The notes under the pieces were generated by a model. It did no database searches and was not told the origin of the DNA. It saw only the letters and a list, made by a program, of their open reading frames with translations. From Alterirhizorhabdus solaris (GTDB lineage Bacteria > Pseudomonadota > Alphaproteobacteria > Sphingomonadales > Sphingomonadaceae): a stretch of DNA of 39,171 bases. Shown here in pieces: positions 14,029 to 22,887 of this stretch; within the stretch, counting starts at the first letter, position 1; each line of letters begins with the position of its first letter. The stretch covers positions 1-39,171 of the forward strand of contig NZ_VNIM01000036.1 of NCBI RefSeq assembly GCF_007785815.1, read 5' to 3'. The position numbers and the translations under genes are program-made.

Positions 14029-15348
14029 TTACCGGCCGCCGGTGCGGCGCACGGTGCCGGCGTGCTTGCCGACGGCACCGTTGTTGCCACGACGGCGCGG
14101 CGCATAGGTACGCTCGCCGGGTGCGCGATCGCCGCTGCGGTGGCCGCCGCGATCGCCTTCGCGGCGCGCTGGGCGTTCGTCCACGGTCGGCTTGGGCAGC
14201 TTGGCCTTCTCCGCCAGGAAGTTTTCCGGCAGCGGCACGACGTCCAGCTTCACCTTCGTCAGCTTCTCGATGCTGCGCAGGTACGGCTTTTCATCGTCCG
14301 CCACGAAGGCGATGGCGATGCCGCTCGCCCCGGCGCGCGCGGTGCGGCCGATGCGGTGGACATACTGTTCCGCCACGTTCGGCAGCTCGAAGTTGAACAC
14401 GTGGCTCACGCCGCCTACGTCGATGCCGCGCGCGGCGATATCGGTAGCGACGAGGATCTTGATCTCGCCGGTGCGGAACATGCCGAGCGCGCGTTCGCGC
14501 TGCGGCTGGCTCTTGTTGCCGTGGATCGCCATCGCGGCGATGCCGGCGGCGTTCAGGTTCTTCACGATCCGGTCCGCGCCATGCTTGGTACGCGAAAACA
14601 CGAGCGCGCGTTCGATCGGCTCGGAACGCAGCTTCATCGTCAGCAGCGCCTGCTTCTCACCGGCGTTGCAGAAGGTGACGAACTGCTCGACCCGCTCGGC
14701 GGTGGTGGCGGCGGGCGCCACCGACACCTTGATCGGATCGGTGAGGAAGCGATCGCCCAGCTCGGCGATCGCCTTGGGCATGGTGGCCGAGAAGAACAGG
14801 CTCTGGCGCTTCTTCGGCAGCATCGTGTCGATGCGCTTCAGGGCGTGGATGAAGCCGAGGTCGAGCATCTGGTCGGCTTCGTCGAGCACGAAGATCTCGA
14901 CATGTTTCAGGCTCAGCGCACGCTGGTCGATCAGGTCGAGCAGACGGCCGGGGGTGGCGACGAGGATGTCGACGCCGCCGGAAAGCTGGCGGATCTGCTT
15001 GCCGATCGGCACGCCGCCGAAGACGGTGGCGACCGTGAGGCGGAGGAACTTGCCATAGTCGACGAACGACTGGGCGATCTGGCTGGCCAGCTCGCGCGTC
15101 GGCGACAGGATGAGCATCCGGCAGCCGCCCGGCGGGCGATGCTTGAGATTGTCGCTGAGGTAATGGAGCGAGGGCAGCGCGAAGGCGGCCGTCTTGCCGG
15201 TGCCGGTCTGCGCGATGCCGCACAGGTCGCGGCCCTGCAACAGCGAGGGGATGGCCTGTACCTGGATCGGCGTCGGCACGTCATAGCCCTTGGCGGCAAG
15301 CGCGCGCTGGATCGGCTCGGCCAGGCCGAGGTCGGAGAATTTGGTCAT
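14029..15348 (-). CDS. DEAD-box RNA helicase, RhlE-like
   Basis: A 439-residue helicase with all core motifs in order: Q motif (FSDLGLAEPIQRAL, then PTPIQVQAIP), motif I AQTGTGKT, Ia PTRELA, Ib TPGR, II VLDEADQML, III SAT, V ATDIAARGID and VI HRIGRTARAG. The tail (about 380-439) is rich in Arg, Gly and Asp, typical of RNA-binding extensions. The ATG complementary to 15346-15348 was chosen because MTKFSDLGL is the expected start; the frame stays open far upstream opposite the Nfu gene. A role in RNA unwinding, ribosome assembly or cold response is known for the family. Its substrate here is unknown. Confidence 0.95.
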   Translation of the reverse strand: MTKFSDLGLAEPIQRALAAKGYDVPTPIQVQAIPSLLQGRDLCGIAQTGTGKTAAFALPSLHYLSDNLKHRPPGGCRMLILSPTRELASQIAQSFVDYGKFLRLTVATVFGGVPIGKQIRQLSGGVDILVATPGRLLDLIDQRALSLKHVEIFVLDEADQMLDLGFIHALKRIDTMLPKKRQSLFFSATMPKAIAELGDRFLTDPIKVSVAPAATTAERVEQFVTFCNAGEKQALLTMKLRSEPIERALVFSRTKHGADRIVKNLNAAGIAAMAIHGNKSQPQRERALGMFRTGEIKILVATDIAARGIDVGGVSHVFNFELPNVAEQYVHRIGRTARAGASGIAIAFVADDEKPYLRSIEKLTKVKLDVVPLPENFLAEKAKLPKPTVDERPARREGDRGGHRSGDRAPGERTYAPRRRGNNGAVGKHAGTVRRTGGR

Positions 15349-15645
15349 GAAAATCTTTCGCGGATATGCGTTCGGCGCGGCATCCGGGAAAAGGGTGCGC
15401 CGCCGAGCGGGTTCGTATGTGACGACCCGCGTGAATGGGGAAGCCCTGGGCTTGGTGGCGTCCGAGGGTAGAGCCGGCCCGCCATGTGGAGGCGACGGGA
15501 GATCACGCTGCTCAGGTCCGGATGATCGCACGGATGCGGCATCGACGCTGGCGGCCATATGGCAGAAACCCCTGCCCGGCGCAAGGGGCGATGTGCGCCG
15601 ATCAAGCCTCTTGATCTGCCTTCCCGCGCGCGCCACATGCGGGCC
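15349..15645. promoter_or_regulatory. Divergent intergenic region between helicase and Nfu gene
   Basis: The 297 bp hold no convincing gene. The region must contain the helicase promoter (minus) and the promoter of the Nfu-nitroreductase-tsaB group (plus). I could not fix -35 and -10 boxes by eye. The leader of the helicase transcript may be long, as in cold-induced helicases, but no specific structure was found. Confidence 0.4.
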
Positions 15646-16212
15646 ATGCTGATAGAAACCGAAACCACGCCGAACCCGGCCACCCTGAAGTTCCTGCCGG
15701 GGCAGGTGGTGATGGCCAGCGGCACGCGCGACTTCGCCGACCCGGAGGAGGCCGACGCCTCGCCGCTGGCGGCCGCGCTGTTCAGCCTGGGTGACGTGAC
15801 CGGCGTGTTCTTCGGCCGCGACTTCGTGTCCGTCACGATTGCGCCCGGTGGGGACTGGGCCGATGCCCGGCCACAGGTGCTCGGCATCCTGCTCGATCAT
15901 TTCTCCAGCGCGGCGCCGTTGTTCAATGCCGCGAGCGCCGCCGGAATCAACATCCCGGCCGACGTGAACGACGATCCCGCCGACGCCGACATCGTCGAGC
16001 AGATCAAGGATCTGATCGAAACGCGGGTGCGCCCGGCGGTGGCGCGTGACGGTGGCGACATCGTGTATCGCGGGTTCGACAAGGGCACCGTCTATCTGGC
16101 GATGCACGGTGCATGCGCCGGCTGCCCGTCGTCGTCCGCCACGCTGAAGCAGGGCATCGAGACGCTGCTCAAGCATTATGTGCCCGAAGTGACGGAAGTC
16201 CGCGCGGCCTGA
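15646..16212 (+). CDS. NifU-like Fe-S scaffold/carrier protein (Nfu)
   Basis: A 188-residue protein with an N-terminal Nfu_N domain (LIETETTPNPATLKFLPG, about 1-90) and a C-terminal NifU domain with CAGCPSSSATLKQGIE, whose Cys-x-x-Cys binds a 4Fe-4S cluster between two subunits. It delivers clusters to target enzymes in the cytoplasm. ATG 15646 is chosen over 15637 because MLIETE is the usual start. MiaB, a radical-SAM enzyme with two 4Fe-4S clusters, is encoded about 4 kb downstream and would be a plausible client. Confidence 0.93.
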   Translation: MLIETETTPNPATLKFLPGQVVMASGTRDFADPEEADASPLAAALFSLGDVTGVFFGRDFVSVTIAPGGDWADARPQVLGILLDHFSSAAPLFNAASAAGINIPADVNDDPADADIVEQIKDLIETRVRPAVARDGGDIVYRGFDKGTVYLAMHGACAGCPSSSATLKQGIETLLKHYVPEVTEVRAA

Positions 16213-16244
16213 TCCCCTTCATCCCCTGCCAAGGCACCGAACGT

Positions 16245-16847
16245 ATGGCGATATTGTCCGACGAAGGTCTCGACCTGATCTTCCGCAAGGCCCGCAGCTA
16301 CAACGGATATCAGGACCGGCCCGTCTCGCCGCACCAGTTGCGCGCGATCTGGGACCTGATGAAGTGGGGGCCGACATCGGCCAACATGCTGCCCGCGCGG
16401 ATCGTATGGTGCGTCAGCGACGAGTCGAGGGCGAAGCTGGCCGCGCTGTCTTCCGGCACCAATGGGCCGAAGATATTGCAGGCGCCGGTCACGGCGATCA
16501 TCGCGTCCGACTTCGAATTCTACGATCAGCTGCCCAAAACCTTCCCGCATACCGATGCGCGTAGCTGGTTCATGCTGCCGGACGGCACGCCCAACGCGCC
16601 TTCGGTGGAGGATGCCGCATTCCGCAACAGCACGTTGCAGGGCGCCTATTTCATCATCGCGGCGCGTGCGCTGGGGCTGGATACCGGGCCGATGTCCGGT
16701 ATCGACAAGGCGGCGATCGATGCCGAGTTCTTCGCCGGCACCGCCTATCGCACCAATTTCGTCTCGACGCTGGGCTATGGTGATCCGGCGACGATCTTCG
16801 AGCGGCTGCCCCGGCTCGATTTCGACGAGGTCAACCGGATCGTCTGA
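16245..16847 (+). CDS. RutE-like nitroreductase family protein (malonic semialdehyde reductase-type)
   Basis: A 200-residue FMN-dependent oxidoreductase of the nitroreductase fold. The start (FRKARSYNGYQDRPVSPHQL), the FMN-site segment WGPTSANMLPARIVWC and the later AAIDAEFFAGTAYRTNF with LGYGDP are typical of the RutE/HadB subgroup. A complete rut operon is not present here, so the substrate may be another aldehyde or enone. It lies 32 bp after the Nfu gene and 8 bp before tsaB. Confidence 0.88.
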   Translation: MAILSDEGLDLIFRKARSYNGYQDRPVSPHQLRAIWDLMKWGPTSANMLPARIVWCVSDESRAKLAALSSGTNGPKILQAPVTAIIASDFEFYDQLPKTFPHTDARSWFMLPDGTPNAPSVEDAAFRNSTLQGAYFIIAARALGLDTGPMSGIDKAAIDAEFFAGTAYRTNFVSTLGYGDPATIFERLPRLDFDEVNRIV

Positions 16848-16855
16848 GGCGGCCC

Positions 16856-17476
16856 GTGGAACTGGTCATCGATACGGCGACGGCCGCCTGCTCGGTCGCG
16901 CTGATCGATGACGGTCGGATCGTGGCGGAACGCCACGAGGTCGTCGGGCGCGGCCACGCCGAGCGGCTGGTGCCGCAGATCGCCGAGCTGACGGAAGCGA
17001 CACCGGCCTGCACGCTGGTGCGGGTCGACTGCGGTCCGGGCAGCTTTACCGGCGTGCGCGTCGGGCTGGCGGCGGCGCGTGCGCTGGGGCTGGCGTGGGG
17101 CGTGCCGGTGCGTGGCTATACATCCACCGCCTTGCTCGCCGTCAGTGCCTTCGCGCGCGAGGACGCGCTCGATGCCGTCTGCGTGGCGCTGATCGGGGGG
17201 CATGGCGAGATGTTCGTCCAGCGGTTTGCGCGTTCTCCGTTCGCCGCCATCACCCCGCTGGCCTCGCTGTTACCCGCCGATGCGGCGCTCTCGCCCGAGC
17301 CGCTCGTGATCGGTTCCGCCGCCGCCGCGCTGGTCGCCGCACGGGGGTGGGGCGAGGCGCGCGAGGATCTGCCGCGCGCCGCCGATGCGCGATTGCTGCC
17401 CCCGCCGTGGGGCGATCTGCCGCCCAGCCCGATCTACGGCCGCGCGCCCGATGCCAAGCTGCCCGGTGCGGCATGA
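16856..17476 (+). CDS. tsaB: tRNA threonylcarbamoyladenosine biosynthesis protein TsaB
   Basis: A 206-residue ASKHA-fold protein starting at GTG 16856. Signature segments are LVIDTATAACSVALID at the start, GHAERLVPQIAEL, and VDCGPGSFTGVRVGLAAARALGL. TsaB forms the TsaBDE complex that makes t6A37 in ANN-decoding tRNAs. TsaD is also encoded in this window (27677-28711). Its stop overlaps the rimI start, a common arrangement. Confidence 0.95.
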   Translation: MELVIDTATAACSVALIDDGRIVAERHEVVGRGHAERLVPQIAELTEATPACTLVRVDCGPGSFTGVRVGLAAARALGLAWGVPVRGYTSTALLAVSAFAREDALDAVCVALIGGHGEMFVQRFARSPFAAITPLASLLPADAALSPEPLVIGSAAAALVAARGWGEAREDLPRAADARLLPPPWGDLPPSPIYGRAPDAKLPGAA

Positions 17477-17979
17477 GCGGGGGGACGGACGACGGACGCG
17501 CCGACAGCGATCTGGCGATCACCCCGGCGCTGGCGGGTGACATCGACCCGGTGATGACGGTGATGGCCGACGCCTTCGATCCGGCTTTCGGCGAGGCATG
17601 GAACGCGGCGCAGTGCCTCGGCATCCTGAACCTGCCCGGTGTGTGGATGCTGCTGGCGCGCCACGGGGGGCAGCCTGCCGGCTTCGCGCTGGCCCGCATC
17701 GTGCTGGACGAGGCCGAACTGCTGCTGATCGGGGTGCGCCCGGCCTTCCGGCGCCACGGCATCGGATCGGCCCTGCTCGACCGGGTGAAACAGGAGGCGC
17801 AGGCGCGGGGCGGTGCCCGGCTTCACCTGGAGGTGCGTGACGGCAATCCGGCGCTGCACCTTTACCATCAGCGCGGTTTCGCCCGGACCGGCTGCCGCCC
17901 CGGCTACTATCGGGGCGCCGACGGGCGGTCGTTCGACGCGCTTAGCCTGTCGACCGGGCTTGATCCCGCAACGGCCTGA
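17473..17979 (+). CDS. rimI: Ribosomal-protein-alanine N-acetyltransferase RimI-like (GNAT)
   Basis: A 168-residue GNAT acetyltransferase. The acetyl-CoA site is LIGVRPAFRRHGIGSALLDR (V-R-x-x-x-R-x-x-G-I-G form), followed by RLHLEVRDGNPALHLYHQRG and FARTGCRPGYYRG, which match RimI. The N-terminus is about 15 residues longer than usual. ATG 17473 overlaps the tsaB stop. The substrate (S18 or other proteins) is inferred from family and the tsaB-rimI pairing. Confidence 0.9.
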   Translation: MSGGTDDGRADSDLAITPALAGDIDPVMTVMADAFDPAFGEAWNAAQCLGILNLPGVWMLLARHGGQPAGFALARIVLDEAELLLIGVRPAFRRHGIGSALLDRVKQEAQARGGARLHLEVRDGNPALHLYHQRGFARTGCRPGYYRGADGRSFDALSLSTGLDPATA

Positions 17980-18083
17980 ACATTCGGCGCCCCTTTGCGC
18001 TTGTAAAACCAAAATGGACCAAACATGAGGGCGCGAGCGCGGCCCTTCCGATCGCGCCGATAATAGCAACAGGGTTCGCACTC

Positions 18084-18494
18084 ATGCCAGACGCAACGAT
18101 ACAAGCCGAATCACTCATGGCGCTTACTGCCGATATCGTCTCTGCCCACGTCAGCAACAACACCGTTACGGTGGGCGACATACCTCTGTTGATCCGGAAC
18201 GTGCATCAGGCGCTCAACGGTCTGGGCGGCGAGACGGAGAAGGTGGCGCAGCAGGAGCCGGCGGTTTCGATCCGTTCGTCGATCAAGGGCGAGTATATCG
18301 TCTGCCTCGAGGACGGCAAGAGGCTCAAGATGCTCAAGCGCCACCTGATGACGCATTATCAGATGACGCCGGAACAGTATCGCGCCAAGTGGAAACTGCC
18401 CGCCGACTATCCGATGGTCGCGCCCAACTATGCCGAGCAGCGTCGCGCGCTCGCCAAGAAGATCGGCCTCGGCACCCAGCGCCGCCGCTCCTGA
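18084..18494 (+). CDS. Ros/MucR-family transcriptional regulator
   Basis: A 136-residue regulator with the MucR layout: N-terminal oligomerisation region (ALTADIVSAHVSNNTV) and C-terminal DNA-binding domain (CLEDGKRLKMLKRHLMTHY, then MTPEQYRAKWKLPADYPMVA). The zinc-finger site has Cys-Leu-Glu-Asp where Ros has Cys-x-x-Cys, and His-x3-His follows. Such variants are known in the family and may bind zinc differently or not at all. MucR proteins are global silencers that bind AT-rich DNA and often repress their own gene. The upstream 104 bp contain an AT-richer stretch (TTGTAAAACCAAAATGGACC at 18000-18019) that is a candidate site. Confidence 0.92.
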   Translation: MPDATIQAESLMALTADIVSAHVSNNTVTVGDIPLLIRNVHQALNGLGGETEKVAQQEPAVSIRSSIKGEYIVCLEDGKRLKMLKRHLMTHYQMTPEQYRAKWKLPADYPMVAPNYAEQRRALAKKIGLGTQRRRS

Positions 18495-18499
18495 CGCCT

Positions 18500-18528
18500 C
18501 CGCCGGTACGGCATGGCCGTGCCGGCGG
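18500..18528 (+). terminator. Strong hairpin after the mucR-like gene
   Basis: CCGCCGGTACGGC at 18500-18512 pairs with GCCGTGCCGGCGG at 18516-18528 (13 pairs including one G-T) around a 3-base loop, starting six bases after the stop. There is no T run, so it may stabilise the 3' end or act with the next hairpin. Confidence 0.6.
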
Positions 18529-18544
18529 CCGCCGGACGCAAATA

Positions 18545-18569
18545 ACCCGCGAAGCGCCTTTTCGCGGGT
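18545..18569 (+). terminator. Second hairpin between mucR-like and fur-like genes
   Basis: ACCCGCGAA at 18545-18553 pairs with TTCGCGGGT at 18561-18569 around GCGCCTT. It follows the preceding hairpin by 16 bp and precedes the Fur-family gene by about 60 bp. It could be a terminator or an upstream structure for the Fur transcript. No T run follows. Confidence 0.5.
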
Positions 18570-18630
18570 GCGGAAAATGACTAGGCCTGCCCCATCCGGC
18601 GCCCCTGGCGCCCCAGCGGATAGGAAAATC

Positions 18631-19053
18631 ATGCCGCGCAAGATCGACGTAGAGGCGCTGTGCGCCGAAAAGGGCCTGCGCATCACCGAGCAGCGGCGCG
18701 TGATCGCCCGCGTGCTCTCGACCGCCGAGGATCATCCGGACGTGGAGGCGCTGCACGCGCGTGCCGCCGCGATCGATCCCGGCATCTCGATCGCCACCGT
18801 CTATCGCACGGTGCGCCTGTTCGAGGAGGCCGGCATTCTCGAACGGCACGATTTCGGCGATGGCCGCGCGCGGTACGAGGCGGCGGCCGATGCCCACCAC
18901 GACCATCTGATCGACGTGGAGACCGGCCGCGTGATCGAGTTCGTCGACCCGGAGCTTGAGGAACTGCAGCGTCGCATCGCGGCGAAGCTGGGCTTCCGTC
19001 TGGTCGATCACCGGATGGAATTGTACGGCGTCGCGATCGATCGGCCGGTCTGA
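18631..19053 (+). CDS. fur: Fur-family transcriptional regulator
   Basis: A 140-residue regulator. The winged-helix domain (residues 1-85) includes GLRITEQRRVIARVL and ISIATVYRTVRLFEEAGIL. The metal/dimerisation domain has AAADAHHDHLIDVETGRVIEF with clustered His and Glu/Asp ligands. No C-terminal CxxC pair is present, as in many alphaproteobacterial Fur/Mur proteins. An AGGA site precedes ATG 18631. Whether it senses iron, manganese or haem cannot be told from the sequence, but it lacks the haem-regulatory Cys-Pro motif of Irr. Confidence 0.9.
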   Translation: MPRKIDVEALCAEKGLRITEQRRVIARVLSTAEDHPDVEALHARAAAIDPGISIATVYRTVRLFEEAGILERHDFGDGRARYEAAADAHHDHLIDVETGRVIEFVDPELEELQRRIAAKLGFRLVDHRMELYGVAIDRPV

Positions 19054-19064
19054 GGCGGCCGGCC

Positions 19065-19814
19065 GTGGCGATGCGGTTGTGGCTGCGGCTGGCGCGGACG
19101 GCGGGCGTGCTCGCTGCCGCGCTGCCGGGCCACGCGCTGGATCGCGCGCGCGGCCGCCCCTCCCGGCAGGTGCGCCGCTTCCTGGGTCGCGCGGGCCACG
19201 CCTTCGGGCTGCGCGTGACGGTGGCGGGCGAACCGCTCGACCGCGACGTGCTGTATCTCGCCAACCACGTCTCGTGGCTCGACATCCTTGCACTGGGCGG
19301 GGCGACGGGCGCGGCGTTCGTCTCGAAGGACGACGTGGAGGGCTGGCCGGTGGTCGGCTGGCTGGCGCGGCAGGGCGGCACGATCTTCATCCACCGCCAG
19401 AGCCGCGCCGCCGTGCGGGGCCAGGCCGATGCGCTGGCGACGGCGCTGGCCGGTGGCCGGCCGGTGGCGCTGTTTCCCGAGGGGACGACAGGCAACGGCA
19501 CCGCGCTGCTGCCGTTCCGCGCCTCGCTGCTGGCGGCGGTGGAGGCGGCACCGCCGGGGCTGCGCGTGCAGCCGGTGGCGATCGATTACGGCCCGGCCGC
19601 GCGCAAGATCGCGTGGACCGGCAACGAGGGCACCGGCGGCAATGCGAAACGGGTAGGGGGGCGGCCCGGTCCGCTGCCCGTCACGCTTCGCTTTCTGTCG
19701 CCGATCGACCCGGTACGGGCCGGCGGTCGCAAGGCGATCGCGGCGGCGGCGCGCGATGCGATCGGGGCGGCGCTTTCCGCCTCGGGCACGATCGACTATA
19801 GGCCCGCGCCATGA
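19065..19814 (+). CDS. plsC: 1-acyl-sn-glycerol-3-phosphate acyltransferase (PlsC-like)
   Basis: A 249-residue membrane-associated acyltransferase of phospholipid synthesis. Motif I is NHVSWLD (the NHx4D-type site, here NH-VSWL-D) at about 66-72, and motif [12 protein letters not shown] lies at about 138. The N-terminal hydrophobic stretch ([14 protein letters not shown]) may be an anchor. The start is GTG 19065 or ATG 19071. It follows the Fur gene by 11 bp and its stop overlaps miaB, so it is probably part of a fur-plsC-miaB-phoH-ybeY-corC transcription unit. Confidence 0.92.
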   Translation: MAMRLWLRLARTAGVLAAALPGHALDRARGRPSRQVRRFLGRAGHAFGLRVTVAGEPLDRDVLYLANHVSWLDILALGGATGAAFVSKDDVEGWPVVGWLARQGGTIFIHRQSRAAVRGQADALATALAGGRPVALFPEGTTGNGTALLPFRASLLAAVEAAPPGLRVQPVAIDYGPAARKIAWTGNEGTGGNAKRVGGRPGPLPVTLRFLSPIDPVRAGGRKAIAAAARDAIGAALSASGTIDYRPAP

Positions 19815-21151
19815 CCCGCACCTCTCCCCGTCCTGCCCCCAAGAGTTTCCACGTCAAATCCTTCGGCTGCCAGATGAACGCCTATGACGGCGCGCGGATG
19901 GCCGAGCTGCTGGAGGCGCAGGGCATGACGGCGGCGGACGGATCGGGCGAGGCCGATCTGGTCGTGCTCAATACCTGCCACATCCGTGAGAAGGCGGCGG
20001 AGAAGGTCTATTCCGATATCGGCCGGCTGAAGCGCGCCGACGGCAGCCGCCCGATGATCGCGGTGGCCGGCTGCGTGGCACAGGCCGAGGGGGCGGAGAT
20101 CCCGCGTCGCGCGCCGAGCGTGGATATCGTCGTCGGCCCGCAGGCGTATCACAATCTGCCCGCGCTGATCGAACAGGCGCGCGAGGGCCGGGCGCTCGAT
20201 ACCGACATGCCGGTGCTGTCCAAGTTCGGCAGCCTGCCCAGGCGGCGCGCGCAGGGGGCGAGCGCGTTCCTGACCGTGCAGGAGGGGTGCGACAAGTTCT
20301 GCACCTATTGCGTGGTGCCCTATACGCGCGGCGCCGAGGTGTCGCGCCCGTGGGGCGACGTGATCGATGAGGCGAAGGCGCTGGCCGATGCCGGCGCGCG
20401 CGAGATCAGCCTGCTCGGGCAGAACGTGAATGCGTGGGAGGGCGTGGACGACAAGGGCCGCGCACAGGGGCTGGACGGGCTGATCCGCGCGCTCGACCGT
20501 ATCCCCGGCATCGCCCGCATCCGCTACATGACGAGCCACCCCAACGACATGCGCGACGGGCTGATCGCGGCGCATGGCGAGGTGGAGAGCCTGATGCCGT
20601 TCCTCCACCTGCCGGTGCAGTCGGGCAGCGACCGCATCCTGAAGGCGATGAACCGCAGTCACACCGCCGCCGGCTACCTCCGTTTGATCGAGCGGGTGCG
20701 GGCGGTGCGGGCCGATATCGCCATCTCGGGCGATTTCATCGTCGGCTTCCCCGGCGAGACGGAGGCCGATTTCGCCGAGACGCTGGCGCTGGTGGAGGAG
20801 GTGCGCCACGCGCAGGCGTTCAGCTTCAAATATTCGCCGCGCCCCGGCACGCCGGCCGCCACCATGACCGATCAGGTGCCGCCCGCCGTGATGGACGAGC
20901 GGCTCCAGCGGTTGCAGGCGCTGATCGGGGCGCAGGCGCACGCCTTCAACCGCGCGAGCGAGGGGCTGGTGATGCCCGTGCTGATCGAGCGGAACGGCAA
21001 GAAGCCGGGGCAGCGGCTGGGCAAGTCACCGTGGCTGCAATCGGTGCTGGTGGACAGCGACGTGGCCCTCGGCACGATCCTGGACGTGGCGATTGTCTCG
21101 GGCGGGCCGAACAGCCTGCAGGGCGTGGTGGCGCAGGCGGCGGCCGCCTGA
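19811..21151 (+). CDS. miaB: tRNA-2-methylthio-N6-dimethylallyladenosine synthase MiaB
   Basis: A 446-residue radical-SAM methylthiotransferase. The UPF0004 domain provides three Cys ([27 protein letters not shown]) for the auxiliary cluster. The radical-SAM motif is [17 protein letters not shown], and a C-terminal TRAM domain (about 375-440) binds RNA. It modifies A37 of tRNAs reading UNN codons. It overlaps plsC by four bases. Order miaB-phoH-ybeY-corC-lnt is widely conserved in proteobacteria. Confidence 0.97.
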   Translation: MTRTSPRPAPKSFHVKSFGCQMNAYDGARMAELLEAQGMTAADGSGEADLVVLNTCHIREKAAEKVYSDIGRLKRADGSRPMIAVAGCVAQAEGAEIPRRAPSVDIVVGPQAYHNLPALIEQAREGRALDTDMPVLSKFGSLPRRRAQGASAFLTVQEGCDKFCTYCVVPYTRGAEVSRPWGDVIDEAKALADAGAREISLLGQNVNAWEGVDDKGRAQGLDGLIRALDRIPGIARIRYMTSHPNDMRDGLIAAHGEVESLMPFLHLPVQSGSDRILKAMNRSHTAAGYLRLIERVRAVRADIAISGDFIVGFPGETEADFAETLALVEEVRHAQAFSFKYSPRPGTPAATMTDQVPPAVMDERLQRLQALIGAQAHAFNRASEGLVMPVLIERNGKKPGQRLGKSPWLQSVLVDSDVALGTILDVAIVSGGPNSLQGVVAQAAAA

Positions 21152-21264
21152 GGGCACCGCCGATCGCATCAAATCGCCAAGGCCATATTGCCCCGCGCGC
21201 ATCGACACGCCACCTTGGCGCTTGCGAATCCCGTCTCCTGCGGGAAACGCGGTGACGGAGGTTT

Positions 21265-22260
21265 ATGTCGCGTAAGCCAGTGCAAGCTCAGGTCGGGGAT
21301 CGTGCCCGGCTCGAAATCCTGTTCGACAAGCCGCAGCTGATCGGCAAACTGTTCGGCGAGTATGATCGCAACCTCGTGGCGATCGAGAACCGGCTCGGCG
21401 TCTACATCGCCGCGCGCGGCAACAAGATCCAGATCGAGGGGCTGGCCGAGCAGGCCGCCCGCGCCCGCGAGGTGCTGACCGGCCTCTACAACCGGCTGGT
21501 GCAGGGGCAGGAACTTGATACCGGCGCGGTGGAGGCGGTGATCGCCATGTCGGCCGAGCCGGTGCTCGACGGCATCATCCGCGCCGACGTGAGCCAGCCG
21601 CCGAGCGTGATGATCCGCACCCGCAAGAAGACGATCGTGCCGCGCTCCGCCACGCAGATCCGCTACATGGAGGCGCTGGCGAGCGCCGACATCATCTTCG
21701 CGCTCGGGCCGGCGGGTACGGGCAAGACGTATCTGGCAGTGGCGCAGGCGGTGCAGATGCTGATCCAGGGGCAGGTGGATCGCCTGATCCTCAGCCGCCC
21801 GGCGGTGGAGGCGGGCGAGCGGCTCGGCTTCCTGCCCGGCGACATGAAGGAGAAGGTCGACCCCTATCTCCGCCCCTTGTACGACGCGCTGTACGACATG
21901 CTGCCCGCCGAGCAGGTGGAGCGGCGGATCACATCGGGCGAGATCGAGATCGCGCCGCTCGCCTTCATGCGCGGGCGCACGCTGGGCGACGCCTTCATCA
22001 TCCTCGACGAGGCGCAGAACACCACGGTGGCGCAGATGAAGATGTTCCTCACCCGCTTCGGCATGAACAGCCGGATGGTGGTGTGCGGCGATCCCAAGCA
22101 GGTCGATCTGCCGCAGCCCGGCGTCTCGGGCCTCGCCGATGCGGTGGGGAGGCTGGAGGGCGTGGACGGCATGGCGACGGTCCGCTTCAACGCGGCCGAC
22201 GTCGTGCGCCACCCGATCGTGGGCCGGATCGTGGAAGCCTATGAGGGCAAGGATGCCTGA
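21265..22260 (+). CDS. phoH: PhoH-family ATPase (YbeZ-type)
   Basis: A 331-residue protein with an N-terminal KH-like region (about 20-90) and a PhoH ATPase domain: Walker A GPAGTGKTYLAVAQAV, SRPAVEAGERLGFLPGD, and Walker B ILDEAQNTTVAQMKMFLTR. A GGAGG site five bases before ATG 21265 fixes the start. YbeZ proteins interact with YbeY in rRNA maturation, and YbeY is encoded immediately downstream, which supports that role. Confidence 0.95.
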   Translation: MSRKPVQAQVGDRARLEILFDKPQLIGKLFGEYDRNLVAIENRLGVYIAARGNKIQIEGLAEQAARAREVLTGLYNRLVQGQELDTGAVEAVIAMSAEPVLDGIIRADVSQPPSVMIRTRKKTIVPRSATQIRYMEALASADIIFALGPAGTGKTYLAVAQAVQMLIQGQVDRLILSRPAVEAGERLGFLPGDMKEKVDPYLRPLYDALYDMLPAEQVERRITSGEIEIAPLAFMRGRTLGDAFIILDEAQNTTVAQMKMFLTRFGMNSRMVVCGDPKQVDLPQPGVSGLADAVGRLEGVDGMATVRFNAADVVRHPIVGRIVEAYEGKDA

Positions 22261-22284
22261 GCATAACCGAACGGCGGGTGCCGC

Positions 22285-22800
22285 ATGATCGACGTCGCGA
22301 TCCAGGCCGTGCCGGTATGGGCCGGCGACGAGGCCGGGTGGGAGAAACTGGCGGGTGCCGCCGTGCTCGCCGCATTCCGCCACAGCCCCTATGCGCCGCT
22401 GGTCGATGCCGAGGTGGCGATCGAGGTGTCGGTGCGCTTCGCCGACGATGCAGAGGTGCAGACGCTGAACGCGGCTTATCGCGGCAAGGACAGGCCGACC
22501 AACGTGCTGTCCTTCCCGATGGTGCAGGCGGATCTGCTCGACGGCCTCGCCAATACCGATGACGGCGAGGTGCTCCTCGGTGACATCATCCTGGCCCACG
22601 GCGTCTGTGCGCGCGAGGCGGTGGAGAAGGGCGTGGCGACGGACATCCACGCCACCCACCTGATCGTCCACGGCACGCTCCACCTGCTCGGCTACGACCA
22701 TGAGGAGGGCGATGCCGAAGCCGAGGCGATGGAGGCGGTAGAGCGCACCGCGCTCGCCTCGCTCGGCATCGCCGACCCCTATGTGGTGGAGGAGGCGTGA
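22285..22800 (+). CDS. ybeY: Endoribonuclease YbeY
   Basis: A 171-residue rRNA maturation and quality-control nuclease. The zinc-binding motif HGTLHLLGYDHEEGD (H-x3-H-x5-H) is intact. Upstream, NAAYRGKDRPTNVLSFP is the other signature. It lies 24 bp after phoH. Length is normal for alphaproteobacterial YbeY. Confidence 0.96.
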   Translation: MIDVAIQAVPVWAGDEAGWEKLAGAAVLAAFRHSPYAPLVDAEVAIEVSVRFADDAEVQTLNAAYRGKDRPTNVLSFPMVQADLLDGLANTDDGEVLLGDIILAHGVCAREAVEKGVATDIHATHLIVHGTLHLLGYDHEEGDAEAEAMEAVERTALASLGIADPYVVEEA

Positions 22801-22887
22801 GGCGTGCCGCCCCACTCCGTTTCTGATCTCTCGACTCGGCTTCGCCCGCCCGCGTAGAAGGGGGCGGGGCAACACGAACAGGACACC

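Noticed and set aside
21152-21264. GCCAAGG/CCTTGGC inverted repeat between miaB and phoH considered as an attenuator
   Set aside because: Only seven pairs with a 30-base loop and no poly-T; too weak to claim.
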